Source of the DNA: DASZQL01 sp964391865
Lineage (GTDB): Bacteria > Planctomycetota > Phycisphaerae > Phycisphaerales > UBA1924
Direction of reading: 5' to 3'
DNA length: 64,000 bases
NCBI GenBank assembly: GCA_964391865.1
Contig: CAYMNQ010000002.1
Span: forward strand, 62,001 to 126,000
Position 1 is the stretch's first letter. Every line of letters starts with the position of its first letter. The notes below the pieces were generated by a model. That model had not been told where the DNA came from. It was given only the letters and a program-made list of their open reading frames with translations, and did not search any database. Shown piece after piece: positions 8,347-15,791 of this stretch. The position numbers were made by a program, and so were the translations under genes.

Positions 8347-8895
8347 TCACGCGCGGGGCTTGTTGAAGAGTGATTCACCCCCCCCGCGCGATTCCTGCAC
8401 CCACCACGCGAGTTCCTTCCCTTCGCACTCGATGTGCACGCTGAAGAACGCCCCCGGCTTCTCATGCGCGCGGACCAGCGGCCAGAGGACTCTTTTGTCC
8501 GTCACGGGCAGCGCCAGCGTGTCGAACTCATCCCAGTGACGCCAGATCAGGTCACCCTCGCGCATGGTGTGCTCGCGGATTTCGACCGGGCCGAGGACGC
8601 GGTACCAGAACATGAGCCAGTTGGTGGTGCCGTCGTAGCCGTGCTCGCTGATGATGCCGACGAGGCTGAGCCGGTCTTCGGGGATCGCAAGCCCGGCTTC
8701 CTCTTCGATCTCGCGCTGCGCGCAGCGGAGCGGGCTCTCGCCCAGCGCGGTGTCGAGCTTCCCGCCGATAGGCGAGCAGAGCCCCTGGTTGGGCTGCTTC
8801 GCGCGGCGCAAAAGCAGAAAGCGTCCCTCGGCGTCGCGGAGCTCGCAGAGGGACGCGATCTTGTAAGCGTACGGTTTCGGCGCATCGCTGCTCAT
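8347..8895 (-). CDS. NUDIX hydrolase
   Basis: A 182-residue protein with a Nudix box at about residues 44-68: GGKLDTALGE, then seven residues, then REIEEEAGL. The catalytic REUxEExGU part is intact. The spacing between the first Gly and the Glu is two residues longer than the canonical G-x5-E, a small loop insertion. Nudix enzymes hydrolyse a nucleoside diphosphate linked to another group; the substrate cannot be told from sequence. A Trp-rich C-terminal half (WRHWDEFDTLALPVTDK) is typical of 8-oxo-dGTPase or ADP-ribose type members. It begins 33 bases after the esterase stop on the same strand, so co-transcription is possible but functionally unexplained. Confidence 0.88.
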   Translation of the reverse strand: MSSDAPKPYAYKIASLCELRDAEGRFLLLRRAKQPNQGLCSPIGGKLDTALGESPLRCAQREIEEEAGLAIPEDRLSLVGIISEHGYDGTTNWLMFWYRVLGPVEIREHTMREGDLIWRHWDEFDTLALPVTDKRVLWPLVRAHEKPGAFFSVHIECEGKELAWWVQESRGGGESLFNKPRA

Positions 8896-8928
8896 CGCGG
8901 GCAGCGTACCGGCAGATCGCCCTTCAAC

Positions 8929-11082
8929 TCACGGGCAGGTCGCGCCCCAGTTGCCCGTGATGGCCGCGATATCGCCCAGCCCGATGGTGCCCGAGCCGTC
9001 GATGTCCGGCGCGGTCAGAGCCGTCACCGTCTGCCCCCACTGCGCGATGATGACCGCGATGTCGGACAGCCCCACGCTGTTGTCGCCGTCGATATCGCCC
9101 GGGCAGGGCGGGGCCCACATCTTCAGCCGCACGCGATCCGGGTCACGCGGGACGCGCAGTGCGGTCACCACTGCGACGCCGTCCGCCTCGGCGGAGGTTT
9201 GCCCGAACTGGAGAACATCGCCGGTCGTTGCATCGAGCGCCGACCAGACGACGAGCGCGCCAGCCGTCGGCACGAACGACGACACCTTGCGCGGCGTGAC
9301 ATCGGCGATGATCTCGCCGTACGGGCTGTTGTCGATGCTGACCGCCGACAGGCCGGTCAGGAATACCGTCGATTCCCAGCGCGTCGCGGTATCGACGATG
9401 GTCGAAGCATCCCAGTCGAAGTACGCGCCCCACGTGCCGAAGGGATCGCCCACGTCCGGGTCGCCGTCGCCCGGATCGGGCTGACGGTCGGCCATCAGCG
9501 GGTCGGCGTCGGCGTTGAAGAAGCCGGGGTACGACTGGTCCGTGCGGTAGGTATCAACCAGGTACTGCCCCGAGGCCCGGTAGGTCCGAACCGGCGCGAT
9601 CCACTGACCGATGTCGGGCCACGGACCGGGGAAAGCGTCGGTTGCATCGTTGGTTTCGTTATCCCACTTCTCGACGCCGTGCTCGCGCTCATCCCACGAC
9701 ACCCAGCCACCCATCCGCGAATCATTCACGTTGTCGAGAATGGTGCGCTGCGCGGGGCTCCACGTCGCGGGGCCCTCGGTATCCCGTTTGCCCCAGACGT
9801 ATTGGGTCAGCGCGAAGTCGCGCCCGCTTTCGGCGATGGGCGTCGTGATGGTCATGACCTCGGTGACGCCCAGCGTGTCGCCCTTGCGCACCAAGTTGGT
9901 GTCCAGATTCTGATCCCAGCCGCCGATCAGATAGTTCGTGCGCCCGAGCGCTTCCTTGCTGAGATCACTGGCGGGGGTGTAGACGACGGCGGCGCAGAAC
10001 CGCTCGGGGCGCGAGCGCGTGAGGTGCGAGCAGCCGCGCCCGCCGCCGCTGTGCCCGATCATCGCCACCCGGCGGGGGTCGATCTCGTGCGGCGAGTCGA
10101 ACCGCTGCAGCCAGTCGAGAATCCAGTGGACGCGGCGCTGCGTGAAATTCACCACGACCGACGTATCCGCCGGGTTGCCGCGCGGCGCGGCAGTGAACGG
10201 ATCAACATCGGGCGTGTAGCCGAACCACGACGTGTTGCTGCGCTCCAGCGTTCCCTCGACATTCGCGTAAAAACTGTCGTCGGGCGTGACGACGATGCCG
10301 TCATCGAGGGGCAGTGACACATTCGCGCGGGCCGGGATACCGGGGCGGAAGAGTTCGTATTCCCCGCCCCCGCCGTGGAGCGCGAAGAGCACCGACAGCG
10401 GGCCGGCGGGCGGCGCGACGAGCGGGCGCGTGATCGTGAACACATGCGGCACGCCGTTCTTCTCAGCGCTCCCCAGGACGGGGACGTCCGGGCGCGAGAT
10501 GTCGTACGCGTCACTGCCATCGGCCCACACGACATACGCGGTGTAGGGGAACCCGCCGGGCGTCGTGCCGCTGAATTGCGGGTGCGGGCGGACGGGCTGG
10601 TTCACCGGGTCGTAGTTGAACGCGCTGGAGGCACTATTGCCAGCGTTCACGACGACGCTGCCGGTGTCCACGACCGCGAAGAAGAGATTTCCGGCCGCAC
10701 GGGGCGTGTAGGCAAACGCGCCCTCGTTGGGGAGCAATCGGTACGTCCCGCCGGCAGGGGCGGGAATGAGCAGGCGCGCATTGGCCTGCAACTGCTGCAG
10801 CCGAGCGCCGGTGTACTCGGGCAAGAAGAGCTGCCCGATCTTGTCCATGTTCGCAACCGTCACCTGCGCGGCGGCGGAGGCGTAGACCTCGACCGTCGAA
10901 GTCGGCGACGCGGGCGGGGCGGGTCGCTCCCACACCACGAACACCTGACCCTGGGCGTACCACGCGCGAACGTTGGTGGGCTGGGCCTCCGCGGTCCCGG
11001 CGAGCAGCCCGACAACCGCCGCACTTCCTAGGAAGGCACGGCGCACCGAGCGGTGGCTGTTTGGTGATGGACGGCTAAACAT
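8929..11082 (-). CDS. Tat-exported dockerin esterase (alpha/beta hydrolase)
   Basis: A 717-residue secreted protein. The N-terminus has RRAFLG at residues 14-19 followed by a hydrophobic stretch, which fits a twin-arginine signal. The central domain is an alpha/beta hydrolase of the PHB-depolymerase/feruloyl-esterase sort: HGGGGEYE at about 236 (oxyanion region) and GHSGGG with the probable nucleophile Ser345. The C-terminal 60 residues (about 655-717) hold two EF-hand-like repeats, GDIDGDNSVGLSDIAVII and DIDGSGTIGLGDIAAIT, which form a dockerin-type module. It is divergent from murC, with a 16-bp palindrome in the shared upstream region. The substrate is unknown. Dockerins bind cohesins, but none is encoded in this window. 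Confidence 0.85.
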   Translation of the reverse strand: MFSRPSPNSHRSVRRAFLGSAAVVGLLAGTAEAQPTNVRAWYAQGQVFVVWERPAPPASPTSTVEVYASAAAQVTVANMDKIGQLFLPEYTGARLQQLQANARLLIPAPAGGTYRLLPNEGAFAYTPRAAGNLFFAVVDTGSVVVNAGNSASSAFNYDPVNQPVRPHPQFSGTTPGGFPYTAYVVWADGSDAYDISRPDVPVLGSAEKNGVPHVFTITRPLVAPPAGPLSVLFALHGGGGEYELFRPGIPARANVSLPLDDGIVVTPDDSFYANVEGTLERSNTSWFGYTPDVDPFTAAPRGNPADTSVVVNFTQRRVHWILDWLQRFDSPHEIDPRRVAMIGHSGGGRGCSHLTRSRPERFCAAVVYTPASDLSKEALGRTNYLIGGWDQNLDTNLVRKGDTLGVTEVMTITTPIAESGRDFALTQYVWGKRDTEGPATWSPAQRTILDNVNDSRMGGWVSWDEREHGVEKWDNETNDATDAFPGPWPDIGQWIAPVRTYRASGQYLVDTYRTDQSYPGFFNADADPLMADRQPDPGDGDPDVGDPFGTWGAYFDWDASTIVDTATRWESTVFLTGLSAVSIDNSPYGEIIADVTPRKVSSFVPTAGALVVWSALDATTGDVLQFGQTSAEADGVAVVTALRVPRDPDRVRLKMWAPPCPGDIDGDNSVGLSDIAVIIAQWGQTVTALTAPDIDGSGTIGLGDIAAITGNWGATCP

Positions 11083-11117
11083 AGCGAGGTCTCCCTAATC
11101 TCCGAACACACACTGAC

Positions 11118-11133
11118 GGCCGCGCGCGCGGCC
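11118..11133. other. 16-bp perfect palindrome in a divergent promoter region
   Basis: GGCCGCGCGCGCGGCC is a perfect palindrome with no loop, 36 bases upstream of the dockerin esterase start and about 160 bases upstream of murC. It could be a protein-binding site or a Z-DNA-prone alternating CG run. The rest of the 209-base divergent gap shows no convincing promoter. Confidence 0.35.
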
Positions 11134-11291
11134 AACCGGGCGGGCCAGCGACAATTGTGAAACGGACGAACGCGCCAAGCATGGCACCGTGCGCTAAGTT
11201 TTCATCGACAGGCTTCCGGCGCTAGGACGCGTCGATCGCTCGTTTGTGGAATTTTCGGCCCCTTCGAGCGCTCCGGCCGATGGAAACTGAC

Positions 11292-13064
11292 ATGAGCCGA
11301 ACCGCCTCGCAAACCCCTTCGCGCGCCAAGAATGACGCCGTCCCCCCCACCCCCACCGCCATGCCCAAGCCGGATTCGACCAGACCGATGACCGCCGCCG
11401 ATCGCTCGGCGTCTGCGCGCGAACGGTTCGACGTCGCCGCCAAGCACCTCTATTTCATCGGGATCGGCGGCTGCGGCATGTCGGGTCTCGCCCGCATGCT
11501 CCGCGAGCGCGGCGGGATGGTCAGCGGCTCCGACAAAGACCCCTCCGACGCCACCGCCACTCTCATTGATGAAGGGATCAGCGTGGGGTTCGATCAAGCC
11601 ACCCGCGCGCTGCCCGAAGCGTGCGACCTCGTCGTCGCTTCCGCCGCCATCAAGCCCGACCACCCGCAGGTGCTCGCGGCGATCGATCGGGGCATCCCGG
11701 TGCTCACCTACGCCGAGGCGCTGGGCAAAAGCATGCTCGGCACCACGGGCGTCGCCGTCGCCGGCACGCACGGCAAGTCGTCCACCGTCGCGATGCTCGG
11801 GCACATCCTGATCCAATCGCGCCTTGAGCCGACGGTGATCGTCGGTGCGACGTGCGCGCAGCTGGGCGATGCGCCGGATCGGACGAATGGGACTGAGAGG
11901 ACGGATGCGCTGCAAGCCGCACCCCGCACGCCGCACGCCGCTCCTACCGGCTTCCGCCTCGGCGCGCCCACCATCCCCATCGGCCCGCTCGCCGGCGAAC
12001 CCGGCCTGCTTCTCGCCGAGGCGTGCGAGTTCAACCGCAGCTTCCACAATTACAAACCCGTCATCGGCGCGATCATGAGCGTCGAAGCCGACCACCTCGA
12101 CATCTACGGCACGCTCGACGCGGTCGTCGAATCGTTCCACCACTTCGCCAAGCTCGTCGCGCCCGCGAAACTGGGCGGGCGGCTGCTCATCGCGCACGAC
12201 GGCGCGCACCGGCGGACCGTCACCGCGGGTCTGGAGTGCGAGGTCTTCACGCTGGGCTACAACCCCGCCGCCGATTATCACGTCACGTTCGATCAGCCGA
12301 GCCGCACGGTGCATCTGCGCCATCAGGGGGCCGACGTTTTGTCGTGGACGCTGAACATCCCGGGCGATCACATGGCGATGAACTCCGCGTACGCGGCCAC
12401 CATCGCGCTGTGGCTCGGCGCGGAGCCGGCCCGCATCGCCGCCGCCCTCGCGAATTTCCGGGGCGTCGACCGGCGGATGCAGAAGCTGGGCGTGAAAGAC
12501 CTCTCGCCCATCTCAAAAGTCACCACCCGAGTGCGCGGGCTGCATCTTGCTGACCAATCGACCTCCCAGCGCACAGGCTCCTCCGAACCGCACGCCGCAC
12601 CCCGCTTCGCCGGGGGGGCGCATGCCGATCCGACGCTCGGCGTCACGGTCTACGACGATTACGGGCACCACCCCACCGAAATCGACTGCACGCTCCGCGC
12701 CCTGCGCGAGTTCGAAAAGCCCGAGACCCGCAACGGGCGGCTGATCTGCGTCTTCCAGCCGCACCAGCACTCCCGCACGCGCCACCTGCTGGAGGAATTC
12801 ACGCAGTCGTTCAGCCACGCGGACATCGTGATCGTGCCGCACATCTACTTCGTGCGCGACAGCGAGGCCGAGAAGCAGAAAATTTCATCGCAGGACCTCG
12901 TCGACCGCCTGCGCAAGAAGGGCGTGCACGCGATGCACCTGTACCCCTTCGAAGCGATCGTCGAGCAATTGCAGAACATCTGCCGCCCGGGCGATCTGCT
13001 GGTGGTGATGGGCGCGGGGCCCGTGTGGCAGGTGGCGCATGCGTTCATGAAAGCGGGGATGTGA
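11292..13064 (+). CDS. murC: UDP-N-acetylmuramate--L-alanine ligase
   Basis: MurC adds L-alanine to UDP-MurNAc in the cytoplasm, the first amino acid of the peptidoglycan stem. Seen here: the N-terminal Rossmann motif FIGIGGCGMSGLARML, the P-loop GTHGKSST at about residue 158, EACEFNRSF and EADHLDIYG in the central domain, and DDYGHHPTEI plus FQPHQHSRT in the C-terminal domain. The protein (590 residues) is about 120 longer than usual. Part is a 35-residue Pro/Thr-rich N-terminus, and two insertions at about residues 197-225 and 407-448 are built from a CCGCACCCCGCAC repeat also present in murB. The start could be ATG 11280 or 11292; GGAA lies upstream of the latter. murB follows after 90 bases. 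Confidence 0.92.
   Translation: MSRTASQTPSRAKNDAVPPTPTAMPKPDSTRPMTAADRSASARERFDVAAKHLYFIGIGGCGMSGLARMLRERGGMVSGSDKDPSDATATLIDEGISVGFDQATRALPEACDLVVASAAIKPDHPQVLAAIDRGIPVLTYAEALGKSMLGTTGVAVAGTHGKSSTVAMLGHILIQSRLEPTVIVGATCAQLGDAPDRTNGTERTDALQAAPRTPHAAPTGFRLGAPTIPIGPLAGEPGLLLAEACEFNRSFHNYKPVIGAIMSVEADHLDIYGTLDAVVESFHHFAKLVAPAKLGGRLLIAHDGAHRRTVTAGLECEVFTLGYNPAADYHVTFDQPSRTVHLRHQGADVLSWTLNIPGDHMAMNSAYAATIALWLGAEPARIAAALANFRGVDRRMQKLGVKDLSPISKVTTRVRGLHLADQSTSQRTGSSEPHAAPRFAGGAHADPTLGVTVYDDYGHHPTEIDCTLRALREFEKPETRNGRLICVFQPHQHSRTRHLLEEFTQSFSHADIVIVPHIYFVRDSEAEKQKISSQDLVDRLRKKGVHAMHLYPFEAIVEQLQNICRPGDLLVVMGAGPVWQVAHAFMKAGM
11911..11940 (+). repeat. CCGCAC-type repeat inside murC
   Basis: An in-frame GC-rich repeat encoding QAAPRTPH. 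The 18 bases 11912-11929 are identical to 13562-13579 in murB and are read in the same frame. A shorter related copy lies in murC at 12585-12606. Confidence 0.7.
12585..12606 (+). repeat. Second CCGCACGCCGCACCCCGC repeat inside murC
   Basis: Encodes PHAAPR within the second MurC insertion (about residues 407-448), between the central domain and the conserved DDYGHHP strand. Related to the copies at 11911-11940 and 13561-13591. Confidence 0.6.
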
Positions 13065-13154
13065 CGCACGCCGGGAGTGCGACTTCCGGTGCGAGACTCC
13101 AAGAGTGAGCGAGCGGTTCGGCAATCCGCGTGCCCGTGGGCCGACATATCCTTC

Positions 13155-14237
13155 ATGCTCAGCACCATGCCCACCCCGCCCCGCACCATCCCGCCGACCG
13201 TCGAACTCCCCGCACCCAGCGCGGCGACGCCGCCGCTGCGCGAAATCCTCGAATTCAACGCCCCCATCCCCACCTGGTTCCGCTGCGGCGGCACGGCCGA
13301 TGCGCTTGCCCGCCCGCGCTCCATCGATGAACTCCGCGACCTCCTGCAAGCTTTCGCCTGCCAGCCCGTCCGCATCCTCGGCGATGGCGCGAACCTCCTC
13401 GTCGCCGACGAGGGCGTCGACGGAATGGTCATCTCACTCGAACGCATGAACGCGGTCGCCTTCGAAGGGGAAGAGGCATTGAGCCATCAAGCCATCAAGG
13501 CATCGAGTGAAGAGCAGAAGGGATCACGGGACCGAGGCATCGAGGGATCGAGTGCAGCACCGCAAGCCGCACCCCGCACCCCGCACCCCGCGCTCGTCCG
13601 CGCCGAAGCCGGCGCGAAGCTGCCGCAGCTCATCACCGAGTGCGTCCGCCGCGGGCTCGCCGGGCTCGAAACCCTCGCGGGCATCCCCGCCACCGTCGGC
13701 GGGGCGGTCGTCATGAACGCCGGCGGCTCCTTCGGGCAACTCTGCGACACGCTCGTTTCCATCGAAGCGCTCACGCGCTTCGGGCAGACCGTCAGCATCC
13801 CCAAGAGCGAGGTCCACTTCACCTATCGGCACTCGGGGCTGAACCACCTCGTCATCACGGCGGCGACGTTCGAGCTCCGCCGAGTCGCCGAGCACGAACA
13901 GCCCGCGCTCCGCGAGAAACTCAAGGAAGTGATGGCGTACAAGAAGGGCACCCAGCCCATGGCGGCGAACTCCGCCGGCTGCTGCTTCAAGAACCCGACC
14001 ATCAAGGGCAGCCGCGAAAGCGCCGGCAAACTCATCGATCAGTCGGGCTGCAAAGGCCTCCGTGTCGGCGGCGCCGAAGTCAGCACGCACCACGCCAACT
14101 TCATCGTCGCGCACGACGGCTGCACCGCGAGCGACATTATCCGCGTGATGGAGGAAGTCGAACGCCGCGTGCTGGAGAAGACCGGCGTGAAGCTCGAACG
14201 CGAAGTGGTCGTCTGGCGCCGCGGCGGCGAGCGGTGA
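13155..14237 (+). CDS. murB: UDP-N-acetylenolpyruvoylglucosamine reductase
   Basis: MurB is the FAD- and NADPH-dependent cytoplasmic enzyme that makes UDP-MurNAc, the substrate of MurC. Motifs seen: RILGDGANLLVADEG and GIPATVGGAVVMNAGG (FAD binding), YRHSGLN, NSAGCCFKNP, and a C-terminal GAEVSTHHANFIV. The position of the E. coli catalytic Ser is occupied by Cys in this last-but-one motif (AGCCFKNP), as in a number of other bacteria. The start at 13155 (MLSTMP) is chosen because the upstream extension to 13077 is not MurB-like; ATG 13167 is an alternative. Residues about 106-146 are an insertion of low-complexity sequence encoded by repeats. It is probably co-transcribed with murC. Confidence 0.93.
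   Translation: MLSTMPTPPRTIPPTVELPAPSAATPPLREILEFNAPIPTWFRCGGTADALARPRSIDELRDLLQAFACQPVRILGDGANLLVADEGVDGMVISLERMNAVAFEGEEALSHQAIKASSEEQKGSRDRGIEGSSAAPQAAPRTPHPALVRAEAGAKLPQLITECVRRGLAGLETLAGIPATVGGAVVMNAGGSFGQLCDTLVSIEALTRFGQTVSIPKSEVHFTYRHSGLNHLVITAATFELRRVAEHEQPALREKLKEVMAYKKGTQPMAANSAGCCFKNPTIKGSRESAGKLIDQSGCKGLRVGGAEVSTHHANFIVAHDGCTASDIIRVMEEVERRVLEKTGVKLEREVVVWRRGGER
13476..13591 (+). repeat. Repeat-derived insertion inside murB
   Basis: An octad array (GCCATCAA twice, then GGCATCGAG and GGGATCGAG variants, 13482-13555) is followed by CAAGCCGCACCCCGCACCCC (13563-13582). The whole is in frame and adds about 40 residues to MurB between two conserved FAD-domain blocks. The second half matches the murC repeat. 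Confidence 0.75.
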
Positions 14238-14241
14238 GGCG

Positions 14242-14601
14242 ATGGGCCGCGGAACTCAAACGCATGACCGTTCGCGGCCACGGCGACCAAAGCATGAAAG
14301 CGTCGATGTATCGCCGCTGACCCGTGCCGAGAAGATCGCAGTCGCCATCTCGCTCACGGTCATCGCGGCAGCGCTGATCCGAATTCTTCTGCTCAATCCG
14401 CCCGAATTCAAAGAAGCCGCTCGCTACGGCTCGCTCGCTGCGATCATCGCCTTGCTCCTGTTGGTCCGTCAGTTCTGGCCGAGGTTCTATCGATCGCTCT
14501 CTGAGTTGTTCCACATTGGTGAAGTAGTCGTGTTTATTGTTCTGCTCATCCTGTCACCGTTCATTCTCGTTGGCACGATTGTGTGGGCGATCGGCGGATG
14601 A
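14242..14601 (+). CDS. Small membrane protein of unknown function
   Basis: A 119-residue protein with a basic, His/Arg-rich N-terminus and three hydrophobic segments at about 30-50 (IAVAISLTVIAAALIRILLL), 62-76 (GSLAAIIALLLLV) and 93-117 (VVVFIVLLILSPFILVGTIV). It starts four bases behind the murB stop, with GTGAGGCG before the ATG, so it is likely translated from the murCB transcript. A start further in, near residue 23, is also possible. No known family is recognised. Position alone suggests an envelope link. Confidence 0.6.
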   Translation: MGRGTQTHDRSRPRRPKHESVDVSPLTRAEKIAVAISLTVIAAALIRILLLNPPEFKEAARYGSLAAIIALLLLVRQFWPRFYRSLSELFHIGEVVVFIVLLILSPFILVGTIVWAIGG

Positions 14602-14649
14602 GCGCACTATGCGATACTCGGTAAGCACTAACCAGCGCCAAGGAGCCGC

Positions 14650-14844
14650 ATGAAAGCCGAGAAGATGCTCGCCGAGTTGAACCGCCTGCGTCAGGACCTG
14701 AGCAAAGACCCCGCCGACCTCGAGTGGCTGACGCTGCACCACGTCTTCTGCTTCGTCTCCTACAAAACCGGCGACTTCCAGAAGTACCTCGACGAACAAG
14801 CGGGCAAGGGCGCGTTCAAGGAGTTCGACGACGCGAACGGCTGA
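14650..14844 (+). CDS. Small conserved-looking cytoplasmic protein
   Basis: A 64-residue, charged, mostly helical protein (ELNRLRQDLSKDPADLEWLT, then HHVFCFVSYKTGDFQKYLDE). AAGGAG lies 6 bases before the ATG, an ideal ribosome site, and the codon use matches the neighbours, so I take it as a real gene. It lies 48 bases after the small membrane protein. No family or function is recognised. Confidence 0.65.
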   Translation: MKAEKMLAELNRLRQDLSKDPADLEWLTLHHVFCFVSYKTGDFQKYLDEQAGKGAFKEFDDANG

Positions 14845-14863
14845 CGCCGCGAGCGCCCCGCTC

Positions 14864-14957
14864 ACATGGAGCCGACGGCGCAAGCCGTCGGGCCTTGGAG
14901 TCCGCCCACCCGAACACCGCTCCCCGTGCCCCACGGCTCGCGCCGTGGGCTCCATTG
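14864..14957. repeat. Two-hairpin palindromic element
   Basis: ATGGAGCC and GGCTCCAT are terminal inverted repeats. Inside are two hairpins: GACGGC-GCAA-GCCGTC near 14874-14889 and CCCACGGC-TCGC-GCCGTGGG near 14930-14949. This resembles intergenic palindromic elements I associate from memory with planctomycete genomes. There is no T-run that would make it a terminator. Confidence 0.6.
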
Positions 14958-15263
14958 CCCCACTCCGTCACTCTGGGCACCCCGCCGCGCCCGAAAACCG
15001 CCGAGCGCACAAATTTCCACAGATTCCGCTTCCCTTCGCCGATCTTGAGCGTATGAATATCGTGTTCGCGGCTGCTTCTCAGCCCACGGCGGGCAAACCC
15101 CGCACGGGCGCTGATCGGCACGCCGCGACGACCGGCTCGGTCGGATGCATACGACCACCGGGCGTTGTGCCGCGGGCGACGGTCCGCGGCGTGAGAAGGC
15201 CGGCGACGTGGGCGGAGTCACTTCCCCATCGCCGGGAGGCCGTTCTCGAAAAGGAGGTGATCC

Positions 15264-15302
15264 GTGAATTTGAGTGACACTTGCAGAGGGCTGCGCGGCT
15301 GA
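15264..15302 (+). CDS. Possible 12-residue peptide with ideal ribosome site
   Basis: GTG follows GGAGG by 6 bases; the frame reads VNLSDTCRGLRG and stops. The site is stronger than for almost any other gene in the window. The product has no recognised homologue, and translation is inference. Confidence 0.3.
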   Translation: MNLSDTCRGLRG

Positions 15303-15367
15303 GCGCTCGCTCGACGGAGCTGCGTTCCAGCAGCCCCGCGCATGCCATCAATGAATGACATGCAACG

Positions 15368-15403
15368 CCCCGCGATCACCATGATCGCGGGGCGGTTGTT
15401 TTT
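15368..15403 (+). terminator. Strong Rho-independent terminator
   Basis: CCCCGCGATCA (15368-15378) and TGATCGCGGGG (15382-15392) form a perfect 11-bp stem with a 3-base loop, followed by CGGTTGTTTTT. It ends the candidate small RNA. Between 15404 and 15698 I see no gene, only low-complexity sequence with CGCGTAAGCGAGCG-like and ACTCAAGACTC words. Confidence 0.8.
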
Positions 15404-15698
15404 GCGGATTCTGGTTCTGCGAGCCTCGAACGGCAGTGAGAGGTCTCTGGCGCGCTGGGTGCCGTGGAACGGCCTGCTCGGAGGCCGATCCACGCTCGTG
15501 CTTCACTCAACTCTTCCCTCCCCATCTCCCATGCCGACCGCGACCAAACAAAAGAGATCGTGGAGTCGAACCGTAGAACAAGCAATGAGCGTGCATCGCC
15601 CAAAGCGGCGTTGCACGGCACCCACGGTTCATCAAGACACGAGACGCGACGCGTAAGCGAGCGTGTGGGCGCAGCCGCACACTCAAGACTCGGAACTC

Positions 15699-15779
15699 GC
15701 CACAGACGGCACAGACAAGCACGGACGGAGAACCATTCGACTTCTTCTCTTATCTGCGCCCGTCTGTGTCGTCTGTGGC
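15699..15779. repeat. Inverted CACAGACG word repeat
   Basis: Arms 15699-15716 (GCCACAGACGGCACAGAC) and 15762-15779 are reverse complements over 18 bases with one mismatch. It lies 13 bases beyond the aminotransferase stop on the minus strand and could act as a 3' hairpin, but without a U-tract. Confidence 0.65.
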
Positions 15780-15791
15780 AAAATTCCTCGC

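Larger units (their letters stand above)
15241..15403 (+). ncRNA. Candidate small RNA or leader with full anti-SD complement
   Basis: AAGGAGGTGATCC (15251-15263) is complementary over 13 bases to the conserved 3' end of 16S rRNA. It is followed by a 12-codon reading frame (15264-15302), by a region that can fold with GGGCTGC (15288-15294) pairing to GCAGCCC (15330-15336), and by a very strong terminator at 15368-15403. No promoter is certain. It may be a short translated leader peptide or an RNA that engages the ribosome; its downstream end is closed, so it does not obviously lead into another gene. Confidence 0.4.

Noticed and set aside
8434..10317. Long plus-strand frame of 627 codons
   Set aside because: It is Arg/Asp/Val-rich antisense shadow of the NUDIX and dockerin esterase genes, whose domains are clear on the other strand.
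15251..15263. Remnant of a 16S rRNA gene
   Set aside because: Only 13 bases match, in the complementary sense, and the adjoining sequence does not continue as 16S; a ribosome-binding function explains it better.
15342..15656. Plus-strand frame of 104 codons in the gene-free region
   Set aside because: Begins inside the terminator hairpin, has repeat-derived words, and no ribosome site or family features.
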